A stretch of DNA of 64,000 nt from an uncultured Tenacibaculum sp. (lineage in GTDB: Bacteria > Bacteroidota > Bacteroidia > Flavobacteriales > Flavobacteriaceae), in the NCBI GenBank assembly GCA_947496185.1, contig CANMCD010000005.1, forward strand, positions 1 through 64,000, read 5' to 3'. Below are positions 55,277 through 64,000 of this stretch, in pieces (position 1 is the stretch's first letter; the number at the start of each line of letters is the position of its first letter). The position numbers were made by a program, and so were the translations under genes. The notes under the pieces are model-generated. The model saw only the letters and a program-made list of their open reading frames with translations. It ran no database searches and had not been told where the DNA came from.

Positions 55277-55375
55277 TTAGTCAATTTTTTTAGCATCATT
55301 ATCTTCTTCTAGTAGCATAATTTCAATTAAAAGACGTTGAATTTCATGCTCTTTTTTGTCGTTGTCCGCTTTCAT
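55277..55375 (-). CDS. Very small helical ORF
   Basis: 32 residues, ATG start, highly charged and helical (HEIQRLLIEIMLLEEDNDAKK). It overlaps the end of the small ORF at 55344-55490 in another frame. Too short to judge; listed because both small frames lie directly downstream of the membrane-protein gene on the same strand. Confidence 0.3.
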   Translation of the reverse strand: MKADNDKKEHEIQRLLIEIMLLEEDNDAKKID

Positions 55376-55490
55376 TTTTTTGATTATTAGATCGGTTTTT
55401 TTCGTTTAAATCTAATTTTAACCTCTTCTTCTGTTTGTCAGGTATGTAGTTGTCATTCTTTTTGAGGTATTTTTTTAACCATCTTTTCAT
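55344..55490 (-). CDS. Small basic ORF
   Basis: 48 residues, ATG start at 55490, 4 bp after the membrane-protein stop (55494). Lysine-rich (MKRWLKKYLKKNDNYIPDK). Its short distance suggests co-transcription. No family recognised. It and the ORF at 55277 may be the two pieces of one frameshifted gene. Confidence 0.35.
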   Translation of the reverse strand: MKRWLKKYLKKNDNYIPDKQKKRLKLDLNEKNRSNNQKNESGQRQKRA

Positions 55491-55493
55491 AAA

Positions 55494-56339
55494 TCAAATA
55501 TTTAAAGTGGTATTAATATCCTTTTGAAAAAGCCTAACAGAATCCTCAATGGTTTCCTTGTCCTTTACTTTATCCCCGTATTTTTCAATATACTTTAAGC
55601 GAACTAATATCTTTGGGTAATGAATGGTCTTTATACGTTCTATCAAAGAAAGTTGACGTAGTATAATGTCGTCTTTGTAGCTGTAATATTTCACCAAATA
55701 ATAAGTGAAAGCGGCAGACAATACCGCACATAAAACTATAACGAGCAAATATTTATTCGTATTAAAATCTCTTTGGGTCATGAATATAAAATGAATGATC
55801 CAAAACATTCCTACAATAACTCCTGAAAAAGAAACTAGGTGAAAACGGTATTTACTTCCATGAACGATATCTTGATATAACGACCTAATGCTAAAAAACA
55901 ACAAGGCAATAGCAATTCCAAAATTAGCAAGCCAATATCTTAGGCTGTTTCTTCCTAAAAAAGAATGGCTTAATGCTAATTCTTTCTTTTTCTTATTATA
56001 CTCCTCAATCCTATTGATTGAATATTGATGGTGGTTTTTATAATCGTTAAGTAACTTTTCGGAAAAAACAGCGATTGTATCACCTTGGTATTTTTGCTTA
56101 ATTAAATCGTTATACTTGGTTAACAATTCTAATGTTCCATTATCACTCTTGTTGATGATGTCTTTATATGTTTTTTTATGATCTAAATATTCTTGAGAAT
56201 AGGGTTTAAAAAAAACATGAAAAAGCGATAGTGCCACTAAAACAAAAGAAAAGCAACCTATTAATATTGGTTTAAGACTATTCGTGTCCCGTTCGTTCTT
56301 CGTCTTCCGTATCTGGTATCCCGTTGTTTCCTGGATCAA
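55494..56339 (-). CDS. Membrane protein with four helices, copy A
   Basis: About 281 residues if started at the TTG at 56339; an open frame reaches 56366. No ATG occurs before the first helix, and the N-terminal part overlaps the lipoprotein gene (56278-56445) in another frame, so the true start is uncertain and may depend on coupling. Helices: LKPILIGCFSFVLVALSLF (about 22-44), then after a roughly 100-residue polar loop three more (YWLANFGIAIALLFFSI, SFSGVIVGMFWIIHFIF, LLVIVLCAVLSAAFTYYL). The C-terminal part is a helical cytoplasmic tail. No family recognised. Confidence 0.6.
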   Translation of the reverse strand: MIQETTGYQIRKTKNERDTNSLKPILIGCFSFVLVALSLFHVFFKPYSQEYLDHKKTYKDIINKSDNGTLELLTKYNDLIKQKYQGDTIAVFSEKLLNDYKNHHQYSINRIEEYNKKKKELALSHSFLGRNSLRYWLANFGIAIALLFFSIRSLYQDIVHGSKYRFHLVSFSGVIVGMFWIIHFIFMTQRDFNTNKYLLVIVLCAVLSAAFTYYLVKYYSYKDDIILRQLSLIERIKTIHYPKILVRLKYIEKYGDKVKDKETIEDSVRLFQKDINTTLNI

Positions 56340-56445
56340 GTACTTGTAATTCGTTTCTTTTTTCAATTTCTTCTAATGTATTATCGGTACAACTGGTAAA
56401 TAAAACACTAACGAAAACAACTGAAAGTAGTAAAATTCTTTTCAT
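56278..56445 (-). CDS. Small lipoprotein, copy A
   Basis: 55 residues. Signal and lipobox MKRILLLSVVFVSVLFTSC (cysteine 19), then a short acidic tail ending EDEERTGHE. Its 3' part overlaps the membrane-protein frame. A copy with the same signal sequence lies at 56837-57004; the two differ by only a few residues in the middle (LDPGNNGIPD here, IDPGSSGRPD there). Confidence 0.7.
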   Translation of the reverse strand: MKRILLLSVVFVSVLFTSCTDNTLEEIEKRNELQVLDPGNNGIPDTEDEERTGHE

Positions 56446-56541
56446 TTTTATAAAAAATTTATGGTTATTAAATCATTTATAAAAATACAATTAAAAGAAA
56501 ATAAATAACAAGAAGTTTTAGTAGTTGGTTAATATTTTTAG

Positions 56542-56898
56542 TTATATCGTTTTTAATTTATAATTCTTCAAAAATAATGCAATAGCATTTAGTGTGCAAT
56601 ACCTAAAAACCCTAGTATTTGTATCAGGGAAAACCCTTAGTCTGGATGTATAAAAAAGAAGTACTGGGATTATGGTTAGGTAAAAATGAATCTTCAGCTT
56701 TTTGGATGACCGTTTGATGTTTTTATATGTTTTTTTATGATCTAAATATTCCTGAGAAAAGGGTTTGAAAAAAACATGAAAAAGCGATAGTGCCACTAAA
56801 ACAAAAGAAAAGCAACCTATAAGTATCGGTTTAAGACTATTCGTGTCCCGTTCGTTCTTCGTCTTCTGTGTCAGGTCTTCCTGAGCTCCCTGGGTCAA
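56542..56898 (-). pseudogene. Truncated membrane protein, copy B
   Basis: Open from 56925 and probably started at the TTG at 56898. The first part equals copy A (LKPILIGCFSFVLVALSLF and FSQEYLDHKKTYK), then after about residue 70 of the open frame the sequence changes and ends without the three later helices. It reads as a duplicated 5' end cut off at the duplication junction (about 56715). Confidence 0.65.
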
Positions 56899-57004
56899 TT
56901 GCTTGTAATTCGTTTCTTTTTTCAATTTCTTCTAATGTATTATCGGTACAACTGGTAAATAAAACACTAACGAAAACAACTGAAAGTAGTAAAATTCTTT
57001 TCAT
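56837..57004 (-). CDS. Small lipoprotein, copy B
   Basis: 55 residues with the same lipobox signal as copy A (cysteine 19) and the same acidic end, but AIDPGSSGRPD in the middle. Both copies keep an intact reading frame, which suggests the lipoprotein, not the truncated membrane protein, is under selection here. Confidence 0.7.
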   Translation of the reverse strand: MKRILLLSVVFVSVLFTSCTDNTLEEIEKRNELQAIDPGSSGRPDTEDEERTGHE

Positions 57005-57237
57005 TTTTATAAAAAATTTATGGTTATTAAATCATTTATAAAAATACAATGAAAATAAAATAAATAACAAAAAATTCTAGTGATTAGTTAATATTTTTAG
57101 TTTTATTGTTTTTGATCTGTAATTATTTAAGAATAATTCAATAGCGTTTAGTGTGGAATGCCTAAAAAAACTAGTATTTGTATCGGGGAAAACCTTTAAT
57201 CGGGATATGTGAGTATTTGATTTTTTTCATTTTACCC

Positions 57238-57633
57238 TTATTCCTTAGTGTTAAACCTTAAATAAATTAAACTAAAAATTATACTGACTATCAAAGTATG
57301 GATATAAACATAGAGCCCTATATTCCAAGGATAAAATTGAAATAAAAGGAATGGTAATAGTAGGATTACTAAAAAAGAGGATAACAATGTTAATAAAACA
57401 AAAAAAAGTTGGCTTTTTTTATATTTGTTCGTAGTCCAAACAATAACAGGAACGACAACAATTGATGAGAAAAAACAAAAAATAGCTGACCACGAAAAAA
57501 TTACTAACCCCTCTTCAATACGACTTTTATTTAAAAGGTATAATTGATAAATTACATAACATAAATATCCAAATACCCATGCTAAAAACATACTCAATAA
57601 TGAGTAGGAAATTTTATATTTTATTTTTTTCAT
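57238..57633 (-). CDS. Small four-helix membrane protein of unknown function
   Basis: 131 residues, four hydrophobic helices (for example SLLSMFLAWVFGYLCYVIY, SAIFCFFSSIVVVPVIVW, FVLLTLLSSFLVILLLPFLL) joined by short loops and starting after a lysine-rich N-terminus. No transporter motif recognised. Same strand as the duplicated unit to its left. Confidence 0.6.
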   Translation of the reverse strand: MKKIKYKISYSLLSMFLAWVFGYLCYVIYQLYLLNKSRIEEGLVIFSWSAIFCFFSSIVVVPVIVWTTNKYKKSQLFFVLLTLLSSFLVILLLPFLLFQFYPWNIGLYVYIHTLIVSIIFSLIYLRFNTKE

Positions 57634-57799
57634 ATTATTTTTTATACTATAAGGAGTTAGTTATTTCTAAAAATAAAACTATAAGGCATAAAACCAATAC
57701 AATTTAAATGAAAAAATAAAATACAAAGGGTAGCTATTTAAAATCAGCCCCAATTTTGTAACTTTATTTCAGAACATCACACATAGTTGAAGATTTTAA

Positions 57800-60619
57800 C
57801 TACAACTCTTTCTTCAAAAACTTTGCTGTATGGCTGTTTTTATGTTTGATTACCTCTTCAGGGGTTCCAGTTACTAATATTTGTCCACCGCCTTTACCTC
57901 CTTCAGGGCCTACGTCAATAATGTGGTCTGCAAGTTTTATAACATCAAGATTATGCTCAATGATTAAAACCGTATTCCCTTTGTCAGTAAGCTTGTTTAA
58001 TACGTTCATTAATACGTTTATATCTTCAAAATGAAGTCCTGTTGTAGGTTCGTCAAGAATATAAAAAGTATTTCCAGTGTCTCTTTTTGAAAGCTCGGAA
58101 GCCAATTTAATACGTTGCGCTTCTCCTCCAGATAAGGTTGTGGATTGTTGGCCTAAGGTGATGTAGCCTAACCCTACATCCTGAATAGTTTTTAATTTTC
58201 GGTGTATTTTAGGGATGGATTCAAAGAAGCCTACCGCTTCATTGATACTCATTTCTAATACATCAGCAATAGATTTTCCTTTGTATCGGATTTCTAATGT
58301 TTCTCTGTTAAAACGTTTTCCTTGACAAGTTTCACAAGAGACATGAACATCAGGTAAGAAGTTCATTTCAATTACACGAAGTCCTCCTCCTTGGCAGGTT
58401 TCACACCTTCCGCCTTTGACATTAAAACTAAATCGACCGGGCTTATATCCGCGAATTGAAGCCTCAGGTATTTTGGCAAACAAACTTCGTATTTCCCCAA
58501 AAACACCTGTATAAGTTGCAGGGTTAGATCTTGGGGTTCTTCCAATAGGAGATTGGTCAATATTAATTACTTTATTGATGTGTTCGAGGCCTTCAATCTC
58601 CTTGTAAGGCATTGGTTTTTTTACACCTTTATATATATGTTCGTTTAAAATAGGATATAAGGTCTCGTTAATTAACGTAGATTTTCCACTTCCAGAAACT
58701 CCCGTAACACAGATCATTTTCCCTAAAGGAAAGGCTACGGATACATTCTTTAAGTTGTTTCCTTTTGCGCCGATCAAATTAATATAGTTTCCGTTTCCTT
58801 CTCTTCTTTTTTTAGGAACTTCGATCGTCTTCTTTTTTGATATATAGTCGGCAGTAAGTGTATCGTGAAGTTTCATTTCTTCAAAAGATCCTTCGCTTAC
58901 AATTTTACCTCCATGTCTTCCCGCACCTGGACCAATATCCAAGACATAATCAGCGTTTTTGATCATGTCTTCGTCGTGTTCTACGACCAATACAGAGTTG
59001 CCAATATCTCGAAGTTTTATTAATGATTGAATAAGTTTTTCATTATCTCTCTGATGTAAACCAATACTTGGTTCATCCAAAATGTATAAAACTCCGACAA
59101 GTTGAGAACCAATTTGTGTCGCCAAACGGATACGTTGCGCTTCACCACCAGACAAAGATTTTGAACTTCTATCTAGGGTTAGGTAATCAAGTCCTACATC
59201 TAATAAAAATTGCGATCTAGTTTTGATTTCTTTTAAAATTTCATTCGCGATTCTTAGTTGTTTTTCAGTTAATTTAGTATCGATATTTTGGAACCAACTA
59301 AAAAGTTCGGTAATATCCATTTCACTTAGTTCATGAATGTTTTTTTGCGCAATTTTAAAGTGTAAAGCTTCTTTTTTAAGGCGTCTCCCATTACATGATG
59401 AACACCTAACTTGGTCCATGAATCCACTAGCCCACCTCCTAATCGAAGTACTTTCATTATTGTCATATTGCCCTTGAATAAAGCGAATAATTCCTTCAAA
59501 ATCTATTTGATATTCTCGCGTAACACCCGCAGTTTTTGAAGCTACTGAAAAAGATTCTTTACCTCCGTGTAAAAGGATGTTGAGTGCTTCTTCAGGAATG
59601 CTGCTAATTGGGTCGGATAAACTAAAATCATAGCGTTCTGCAATGGTTTGTATTTGTTTGAATATCCAACTATTTTTTTGTTCTCCTAAGGGAGCAATAC
59701 CTCCTTTTTTTATAGACACCGAATCATCAGGGATAACTTTTGAAATATTTATTTCATTGTTAATGCCTAGTCCATTACATTTTTCACAAGCCCCTTTTGG
59801 AGAGTTAAAAGAAAATGTATTGGGTTCGGGGTTGGGGTAGGCTATACCTGAAGTAGGGCACATCAGTTCTCTACTGAAATAACGAGGTTTGTTTTCTTCT
59901 AAGTCAATAGCCATTAAAATATTGTCTCCAATATACATGGCTGTTTTGATGGTTTCTTCCAGTCTTTTCTCTGCGGCACTGCTAATAGCCAGTCGATCGA
60001 TAACCACTTCGATATCGTGTGTTTTATAACGATCCAATTTCATGCCTTTTTCAATTTCACGAATCTCACCGTCTACTCGAACACGAACAAAACCTTGTTT
60101 TGATATTTGCTCGAAAAGTTCTCTATAATGTCCTTTTCTAGACTTAATAAGTGGTGCAAGAACGGCAATTTTTTTCCCATCAAAGTCTTTTAAAATAAGC
60201 TCTTTGATTTGGTCATCTGTAAAACTAACCATTTTTTCTCCTGTTTCATACGAATAAGCATCAGAAGCACGAGCAAATAATAATCTAAGAAAATCATAAA
60301 TTTCGGTAACAGTCCCTACCGTAGAACGCGGACTTTTGTTGGTGGTTTTTTGCTCTATGGAAATCACAGGAGATAACCCTTCAATTTTATCCACATCAGG
60401 GCGTTCAAGTCCTCCTAAAAATTGACGTGCATACGCAGAAAAAGTTTCAATATATCTTCGTTGTCCTTCTGCATAAATAGTATCAAAAGCTAAAGAAGAT
60501 TTTCCGCTTCCGCTTAATCCAGTGATAACCACTAGTTTTTCTCTAGGTATTTTAACGTCAATATTTTTTAAGTTATGAGCTCTAGCACCATAGACCTCAA
60601 TGAATTCTTGATCTTTCAA
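57800..60619 (-). CDS. uvrA: Excinuclease ABC subunit A
   Basis: 939 residues, the usual length. Two ATP-binding halves: Walker A GLSGSGKSS (about 33) and GVSGSGKST (about 643), signatures LSGGEAQRIRLATQIGS and LSGGEAQRIKLASELS. Zinc-binding CEKCNGLG (about 282) and CETCQGGG/CETCQGKRF (about 739-767) are intact. UvrA finds DNA damage and loads UvrB in nucleotide-excision repair. Standing alone, core gene. Confidence 0.97.
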   Translation of the reverse strand: MKDQEFIEVYGARAHNLKNIDVKIPREKLVVITGLSGSGKSSLAFDTIYAEGQRRYIETFSAYARQFLGGLERPDVDKIEGLSPVISIEQKTTNKSPRSTVGTVTEIYDFLRLLFARASDAYSYETGEKMVSFTDDQIKELILKDFDGKKIAVLAPLIKSRKGHYRELFEQISKQGFVRVRVDGEIREIEKGMKLDRYKTHDIEVVIDRLAISSAAEKRLEETIKTAMYIGDNILMAIDLEENKPRYFSRELMCPTSGIAYPNPEPNTFSFNSPKGACEKCNGLGINNEINISKVIPDDSVSIKKGGIAPLGEQKNSWIFKQIQTIAERYDFSLSDPISSIPEEALNILLHGGKESFSVASKTAGVTREYQIDFEGIIRFIQGQYDNNESTSIRRWASGFMDQVRCSSCNGRRLKKEALHFKIAQKNIHELSEMDITELFSWFQNIDTKLTEKQLRIANEILKEIKTRSQFLLDVGLDYLTLDRSSKSLSGGEAQRIRLATQIGSQLVGVLYILDEPSIGLHQRDNEKLIQSLIKLRDIGNSVLVVEHDEDMIKNADYVLDIGPGAGRHGGKIVSEGSFEEMKLHDTLTADYISKKKTIEVPKKRREGNGNYINLIGAKGNNLKNVSVAFPLGKMICVTGVSGSGKSTLINETLYPILNEHIYKGVKKPMPYKEIEGLEHINKVINIDQSPIGRTPRSNPATYTGVFGEIRSLFAKIPEASIRGYKPGRFSFNVKGGRCETCQGGGLRVIEMNFLPDVHVSCETCQGKRFNRETLEIRYKGKSIADVLEMSINEAVGFFESIPKIHRKLKTIQDVGLGYITLGQQSTTLSGGEAQRIKLASELSKRDTGNTFYILDEPTTGLHFEDINVLMNVLNKLTDKGNTVLIIEHNLDVIKLADHIIDVGPEGGKGGGQILVTGTPEEVIKHKNSHTAKFLKKEL

Positions 60620-60750
60620 AGTCAGTTATTTACAGAATAACCACAAAAGTAAGTATTCCTTCTGTAAATTATAGAAGAAGTTTGGGGTAAAAAATGTCGA
60701 TTTTAGTTTACCTATTTTGTAGTATCAATATGTGCTATCGATTAAATACG

Positions 60751-62316
60751 TTAATTTTTAATAAACTTTTTTTGCGTTAAGACTTTACGATCCTTAGTTG
60801 TTAATCGACTAAAATAAATACCTTGTTTTAAAGAGGATATATCAATAGAAATATTGTTTTCTGCCCCTATAGTTAGCTCTTTTTGATGAATGCTTTTTCC
60901 TTTAACAGATAAAATTTCTAGGACTACTTTGTCTTTAGGTAAATTTTCAGTTTTGATTTTCAGTTCTTTGGAGCTGGGGTTTGGGTATATCTTTATTTCT
61001 GTCTTTTCAACAGGGGTATTAATGAGAGAAAATTTTTTAGGAGTGATATCGGTCATGAATGTTTTATTTATTACAGTATCACTTGCGCCCATCCAATCTC
61101 TAAGTAGGTTTGAAAAAACATCTCGATAGTCGTGTTGCATTGTTTTTAATTGATCGTTTTTACCTAGATCATCGATGTTGGGATTTGTACCGATGACTCC
61201 CGAAGTAATATTTTTCCCTATTACAAAAAGCGGAGCAAAATTACCATGATCAGTTCCTAAGTTACCGTTCTGTGAAATTTTTCGTCCAAACTCAGAAAAA
61301 GTAAACGTGACTATTTTATCGGCAAGACCGAGTTGCTCTATATCATTTTGAAAAGCCATTACCGCTTCTGAAAGTTGGTTTAGTAACGTTGCGTGCTTTC
61401 CTTTGGTCTTGTCGTTACCAACTACTTGTTGGTTATGTGTGTCAAATCCACCGTGATTTGCTAAGAAAATTTTAGTTTTAGAGCCACCACTAATCAGTTT
61501 TGCAACCGTTTTTAGCTGATTGGCTAGACTTGTATCTGGATACGTAGCACTATTTTTTCCTTTATTAAATACTTCTGAGATACGTTTTGCATAATTGTCA
61601 ACACCCTTTTCTACTTGTGTAATGTGTTGAATAATCTTACCGAAGTCACTTGTAGGATCAAAATCAGGAACCTGTGCACCAATACTTGAAACCAAGGAAA
61701 AGAATCCCGCAGGGTCTTGTCCAGATAGGTTGATAGATAAGGTGTGTTCTTCTTCAGTATGAAAACCTAATGATGGAGCTTTGTTGCCTAACTGAATACC
61801 TAATGGGTCTAAATAGCTATTAATTTCAAATGCATTTTCAAGATAACGAGCCATCCAGCCATTGGTTAGTTGCTTGTGTTGTTTTCCGTCACCACCGCTA
61901 AGCCAAATATCAGTAGACTTAAAATGAGATCGATTATGGTTAGGGTATCCTACTTCTTGTATAATCGATAGTTTTCCCTGATCGTATAGGTGCTTAAAAT
62001 CTGTTAATGAAGGGTGAAGCGCCACTTCGGCATCAGATGAAAGATTGCTATCTAAGAAGATACCTTTATTTTTAGGAATATAAATGTCGGGTCTTAGTTT
62101 GGCGTATGTGTCAAATCTGCCTAAGGGGATTACGGTGTTTAGGCCGTCATTTCCTCCTTTAAGTTGTATGATAACCATGATTCGGTCATTCGTATTGTCA
62201 AAGTTTAATCGGTCTAATAATGGACTGTTGTTAAATGCACTTAGTACTTGCCCTGGGAGTGCTATGGCACCCGTGGTGAATAAGGATGATAATTGAATGA
62301 AGTTTCGTCTTTTCAT
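60751..62316 (-). CDS. DUF1501 protein with type IX secretion sorting domain
   Basis: 521 residues. An RR-containing signal (MKRRNFIQLSSLFTTGAIALP) resembles a Tat signal. The body has the DUF1501 hallmarks MVIIQLKGGNDGLNTVIPL (about 47-65), SGGDGKQHK and FSEFGRKISQNGNLGTDHG (about 336-354). The last 80 residues are a T9SS type A sorting domain (EIKIYPNPSSKELKI, then LKQGIYFSRL). DUF1501 proteins are distant sulfatase/phosphatase-like proteins, nearly always paired with DUF1800, as here (15 bp apart). Confidence 0.93.
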   Translation of the reverse strand: MKRRNFIQLSSLFTTGAIALPGQVLSAFNNSPLLDRLNFDNTNDRIMVIIQLKGGNDGLNTVIPLGRFDTYAKLRPDIYIPKNKGIFLDSNLSSDAEVALHPSLTDFKHLYDQGKLSIIQEVGYPNHNRSHFKSTDIWLSGGDGKQHKQLTNGWMARYLENAFEINSYLDPLGIQLGNKAPSLGFHTEEEHTLSINLSGQDPAGFFSLVSSIGAQVPDFDPTSDFGKIIQHITQVEKGVDNYAKRISEVFNKGKNSATYPDTSLANQLKTVAKLISGGSKTKIFLANHGGFDTHNQQVVGNDKTKGKHATLLNQLSEAVMAFQNDIEQLGLADKIVTFTFSEFGRKISQNGNLGTDHGNFAPLFVIGKNITSGVIGTNPNIDDLGKNDQLKTMQHDYRDVFSNLLRDWMGASDTVINKTFMTDITPKKFSLINTPVEKTEIKIYPNPSSKELKIKTENLPKDKVVLEILSVKGKSIHQKELTIGAENNISIDISSLKQGIYFSRLTTKDRKVLTQKKFIKN

Positions 62317-62331
62317 GAGAGTTTAGCGGTA

Positions 62332-63927
62332 TTAGTTACATTGATATTCTTGAGAATAAATAAGTGTTTGAAATAATTTGTTTAAGGGAATAACCACATC
62401 TGAATCGTCTTGTGTTTTGAGGTAATTTTCCCATTCAAATTGCCAGTTTTTAGGAGATAATCCATCAAGAAAAATATCATTAAGAAAATAGTTAAATCTT
62501 TTCTCATTAATAGGTAGTGGTAATAAATCGGTTGTTAATTCTCTGACGACCGTTTTTGCGTCTTTAGGGTTAGAAATGTTTTTACGAACAAAGGATACCA
62601 TATCAACACGTACGTTACCTGTCTTTTTACCTTTTTTTTTCGAAAGGTCTTTTGAAAGTTTATAACGAGCTAGTAATGTAGAAGAAGTAAACCAGTTTTT
62701 GGTATACTCAGGAGATTGGAAGTAAGCATCATAACCAGCGACTGTTTCGGGTCTATGTAATATCATACCAGCATTGGGCAGGTAGTTTCTTTGAATAAAA
62801 TTTAGATAAAGACGTTTAAAGTTATCTGGAGAAATAGTGATTTCAGGAACTGTCATTTCAAAATAGTTAACAGTTCTGAGTAAATGTTCAATAGGAGAAG
62901 AAAGTAAACTGCCTATAACTTCATCATTTACAACTTGATCGGCTACATCATAAAAGTGTTGAGAGCCTAGTAGTTTTTTAACAACAGGTTGAATGTTGTA
63001 TCCTTCTGCATATAGCAAATCCGCTAAAGGCTGTATAATATTTGTTTCGGTCTCTTGATCAATTGTAGTTCGAACAAAAAAACGATATAACCTTCTACAA
63101 AAATGTTTGGCCGTTTCTTTTTGTTCAAAAATCATAGCAATTAACTCAGACAATTCTCTGTAGGCACCTTGTTTTTTCTTGCCACCTTTTATTATTCTGT
63201 TTTGGAAAGCACTACTGAACTGTTTGTCAGTTGTATCATGTTTTCTTAAAACAAGCCTTCCGATAGGAATGCCAGTTTCTGGGTCAATATTCTTTCGTTT
63301 TTTTTCTGTTTTATAGCCTGTTAAAACCTTTGCAGCACTGACGATATCCTGTTCTGTATAATTTATTGTATTTTGATCGCCTCTACCAATAGTAAAAAGT
63401 TCAAGAAGCTCTCTAGCATAATTTTCGTTTGGGTTATTCTTGTTGTTACTACCGTTGTCAAGGTACTTTAACATCGCATTTGAGAGCGAGATTTTATAAA
63501 TTAAATCTTTAAAATTTCCTGTAGCATACTGTTTGATAAAATGCAGGTAATCAAAGAAATTTTTACTACTACCAATTTCTTTAGAATTAATTGTAAGAAA
63601 TGTGTGTAAGAAAAATTCCATTTTATGTTGTAGTCCCTTATCTCTTCTCGCTTCATCCAACCACCATGCTGAAACAGACAAAAGCAGTACGGATTTTCGA
63701 GATTTAGGTTGCAAATTAGTATTAATCCATGGTTTACTTGAAGCAGGATCGATAGGTTGTTCTTTATGTAAAGGTTGTGAGGTAAATAAAGAATTTAAAG
63801 CTTCATCAGCGGTTAGATTTTGAAAATAATTGAGCTGTTCTTTAGTAAAATAAAAAGAAGCTCTTCTAAGGAGGTGGGCAGCTTTTACACGACCTAATTT
63901 TCCATGAAATTTAGATAATTCATCCAT
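62332..63927 (-). CDS. DUF1800 protein
   Basis: 531 residues. The hallmarks are AAHLLRRASFYFTKEQL (about 17-33), ENYARELLELFTIGRG (about 166-181) and the histidine/arginine-rich stretch near CRRLYRFFVRT. It is the usual partner of DUF1501 proteins; the pair is found in many Bacteroidota and Planctomycetota, with an unproven role in processing exported polymers or proteins. It has no signal peptide visible from this start. First gene of the pair; its promoter is near 63928-64000. Confidence 0.92.
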   Translation of the reverse strand: MDELSKFHGKLGRVKAAHLLRRASFYFTKEQLNYFQNLTADEALNSLFTSQPLHKEQPIDPASSKPWINTNLQPKSRKSVLLLSVSAWWLDEARRDKGLQHKMEFFLHTFLTINSKEIGSSKNFFDYLHFIKQYATGNFKDLIYKISLSNAMLKYLDNGSNNKNNPNENYARELLELFTIGRGDQNTINYTEQDIVSAAKVLTGYKTEKKRKNIDPETGIPIGRLVLRKHDTTDKQFSSAFQNRIIKGGKKKQGAYRELSELIAMIFEQKETAKHFCRRLYRFFVRTTIDQETETNIIQPLADLLYAEGYNIQPVVKKLLGSQHFYDVADQVVNDEVIGSLLSSPIEHLLRTVNYFEMTVPEITISPDNFKRLYLNFIQRNYLPNAGMILHRPETVAGYDAYFQSPEYTKNWFTSSTLLARYKLSKDLSKKKGKKTGNVRVDMVSFVRKNISNPKDAKTVVRELTTDLLPLPINEKRFNYFLNDIFLDGLSPKNWQFEWENYLKTQDDSDVVIPLNKLFQTLIYSQEYQCN

Positions 63928-64000
63928 AATAAATTTGATGTTTTGGTATACACATATACAGGTGTAAAGTTTTTATGACAATACACGTTAGAGAGACTTA

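Larger units (their letters stand above)
56160..57214. repeat. Tandem duplication of about 495 bp, offset 559 bp
   Basis: 56160-56655 and 56719-57214 are closely similar. Each copy holds the 5' end of the membrane-protein gene, the whole small-lipoprotein gene and its upstream region, including a shared segment beginning ATTTTTATAAAAAATTTATGG. The copies differ by scattered substitutions, so the duplication is not recent. Confidence 0.8.

Noticed and set aside
1-64000. CRISPR arrays and rRNA genes
   Set aside because: No regularly spaced repeats and no rRNA-like stretches were found on reading the window.

Overview
The window is low-GC DNA from a member of the Bacteroidota, most likely the family Flavobacteriaceae. 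The evidence is the AT-rich sequence, BT_3928-type, DUF1599, DUF1501/DUF1800 and DUF1684 family proteins, a type IX secretion sorting domain on the DUF1501 protein, TAnnTTTG-like promoter boxes, and many signal peptides and lipoboxes of this phylum. The genus cannot be fixed by eye.

Region 1 (1-16143, plus strand) is the right part of a non-ribosomal peptide synthetase (NRPS) cluster that runs off the left edge. Two synthetases end in a thioesterase. They are followed by an S12 peptidase fused to an ABC exporter, a second S12 serine hydrolase, a SyrP-like 2-oxoglutarate oxygenase, an Asp/Glu racemase-family protein and a type II thioesterase. In the second synthetase a complete adenylation domain appears to be nested inside another adenylation domain. 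A strong two-way terminator (16175-16214) closes the operon.

Region 2 (16256-24897) is a MacB-type efflux system (permease, ATPase, adaptor and TolC-like channel, minus strand) diverging from an NtrC-type regulator and its sensor kinase. The shared intergenic region has sigma-54-like promoters and a matching inverted repeat. Region 3 (about 25270-26763) is a decayed IS3-family element with an IS982-family fragment inside it.

Region 4 (26976-34740) is a very AT-rich locus that looks like a secreted-peptide system. It has a 2-oxoglutarate oxygenase, an alpha/beta hydrolase, a glycosyltransferase, a 64-residue peptide with an apparent double-glycine leader and nine cysteines, an unknown DEMWH-motif protein, a C39-peptidase ABC exporter and an HlyD-type adaptor. 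The exporter is frameshifted by what reads as a duplication of a 7-bp unit; removing one unit restores the frame exactly.

Region 5 (34741-46254) is mostly core genome: tRNA-Pro(GGG), crcB, folP, two LOG-family genes, a BT_3928-type DoxX protein, a DUF1599 protein and others. Region 6 (46255-57700) is accessory. It holds two surface-type proteins, then on the minus strand a predicted type VI effector (Hcp/TssD-like N-terminus, metzincin C-terminus) followed by three tandem PepSY-like lipoproteins and a truncated fourth, proposed as immunity proteins. After these come a structured-RNA candidate, an XRE-type regulator with its own operator, and a tandemly duplicated small-lipoprotein/membrane-protein unit. 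Region 7 (57800-63927) is core again: uvrA and a DUF1501/DUF1800 pair.

The most interesting candidates are the Hcp-metalloprotease with PepSY-like lipoproteins, the cysteine-rich double-glycine peptide locus with its 7-bp switch or lesion, and the A-in-A adenylation architecture.
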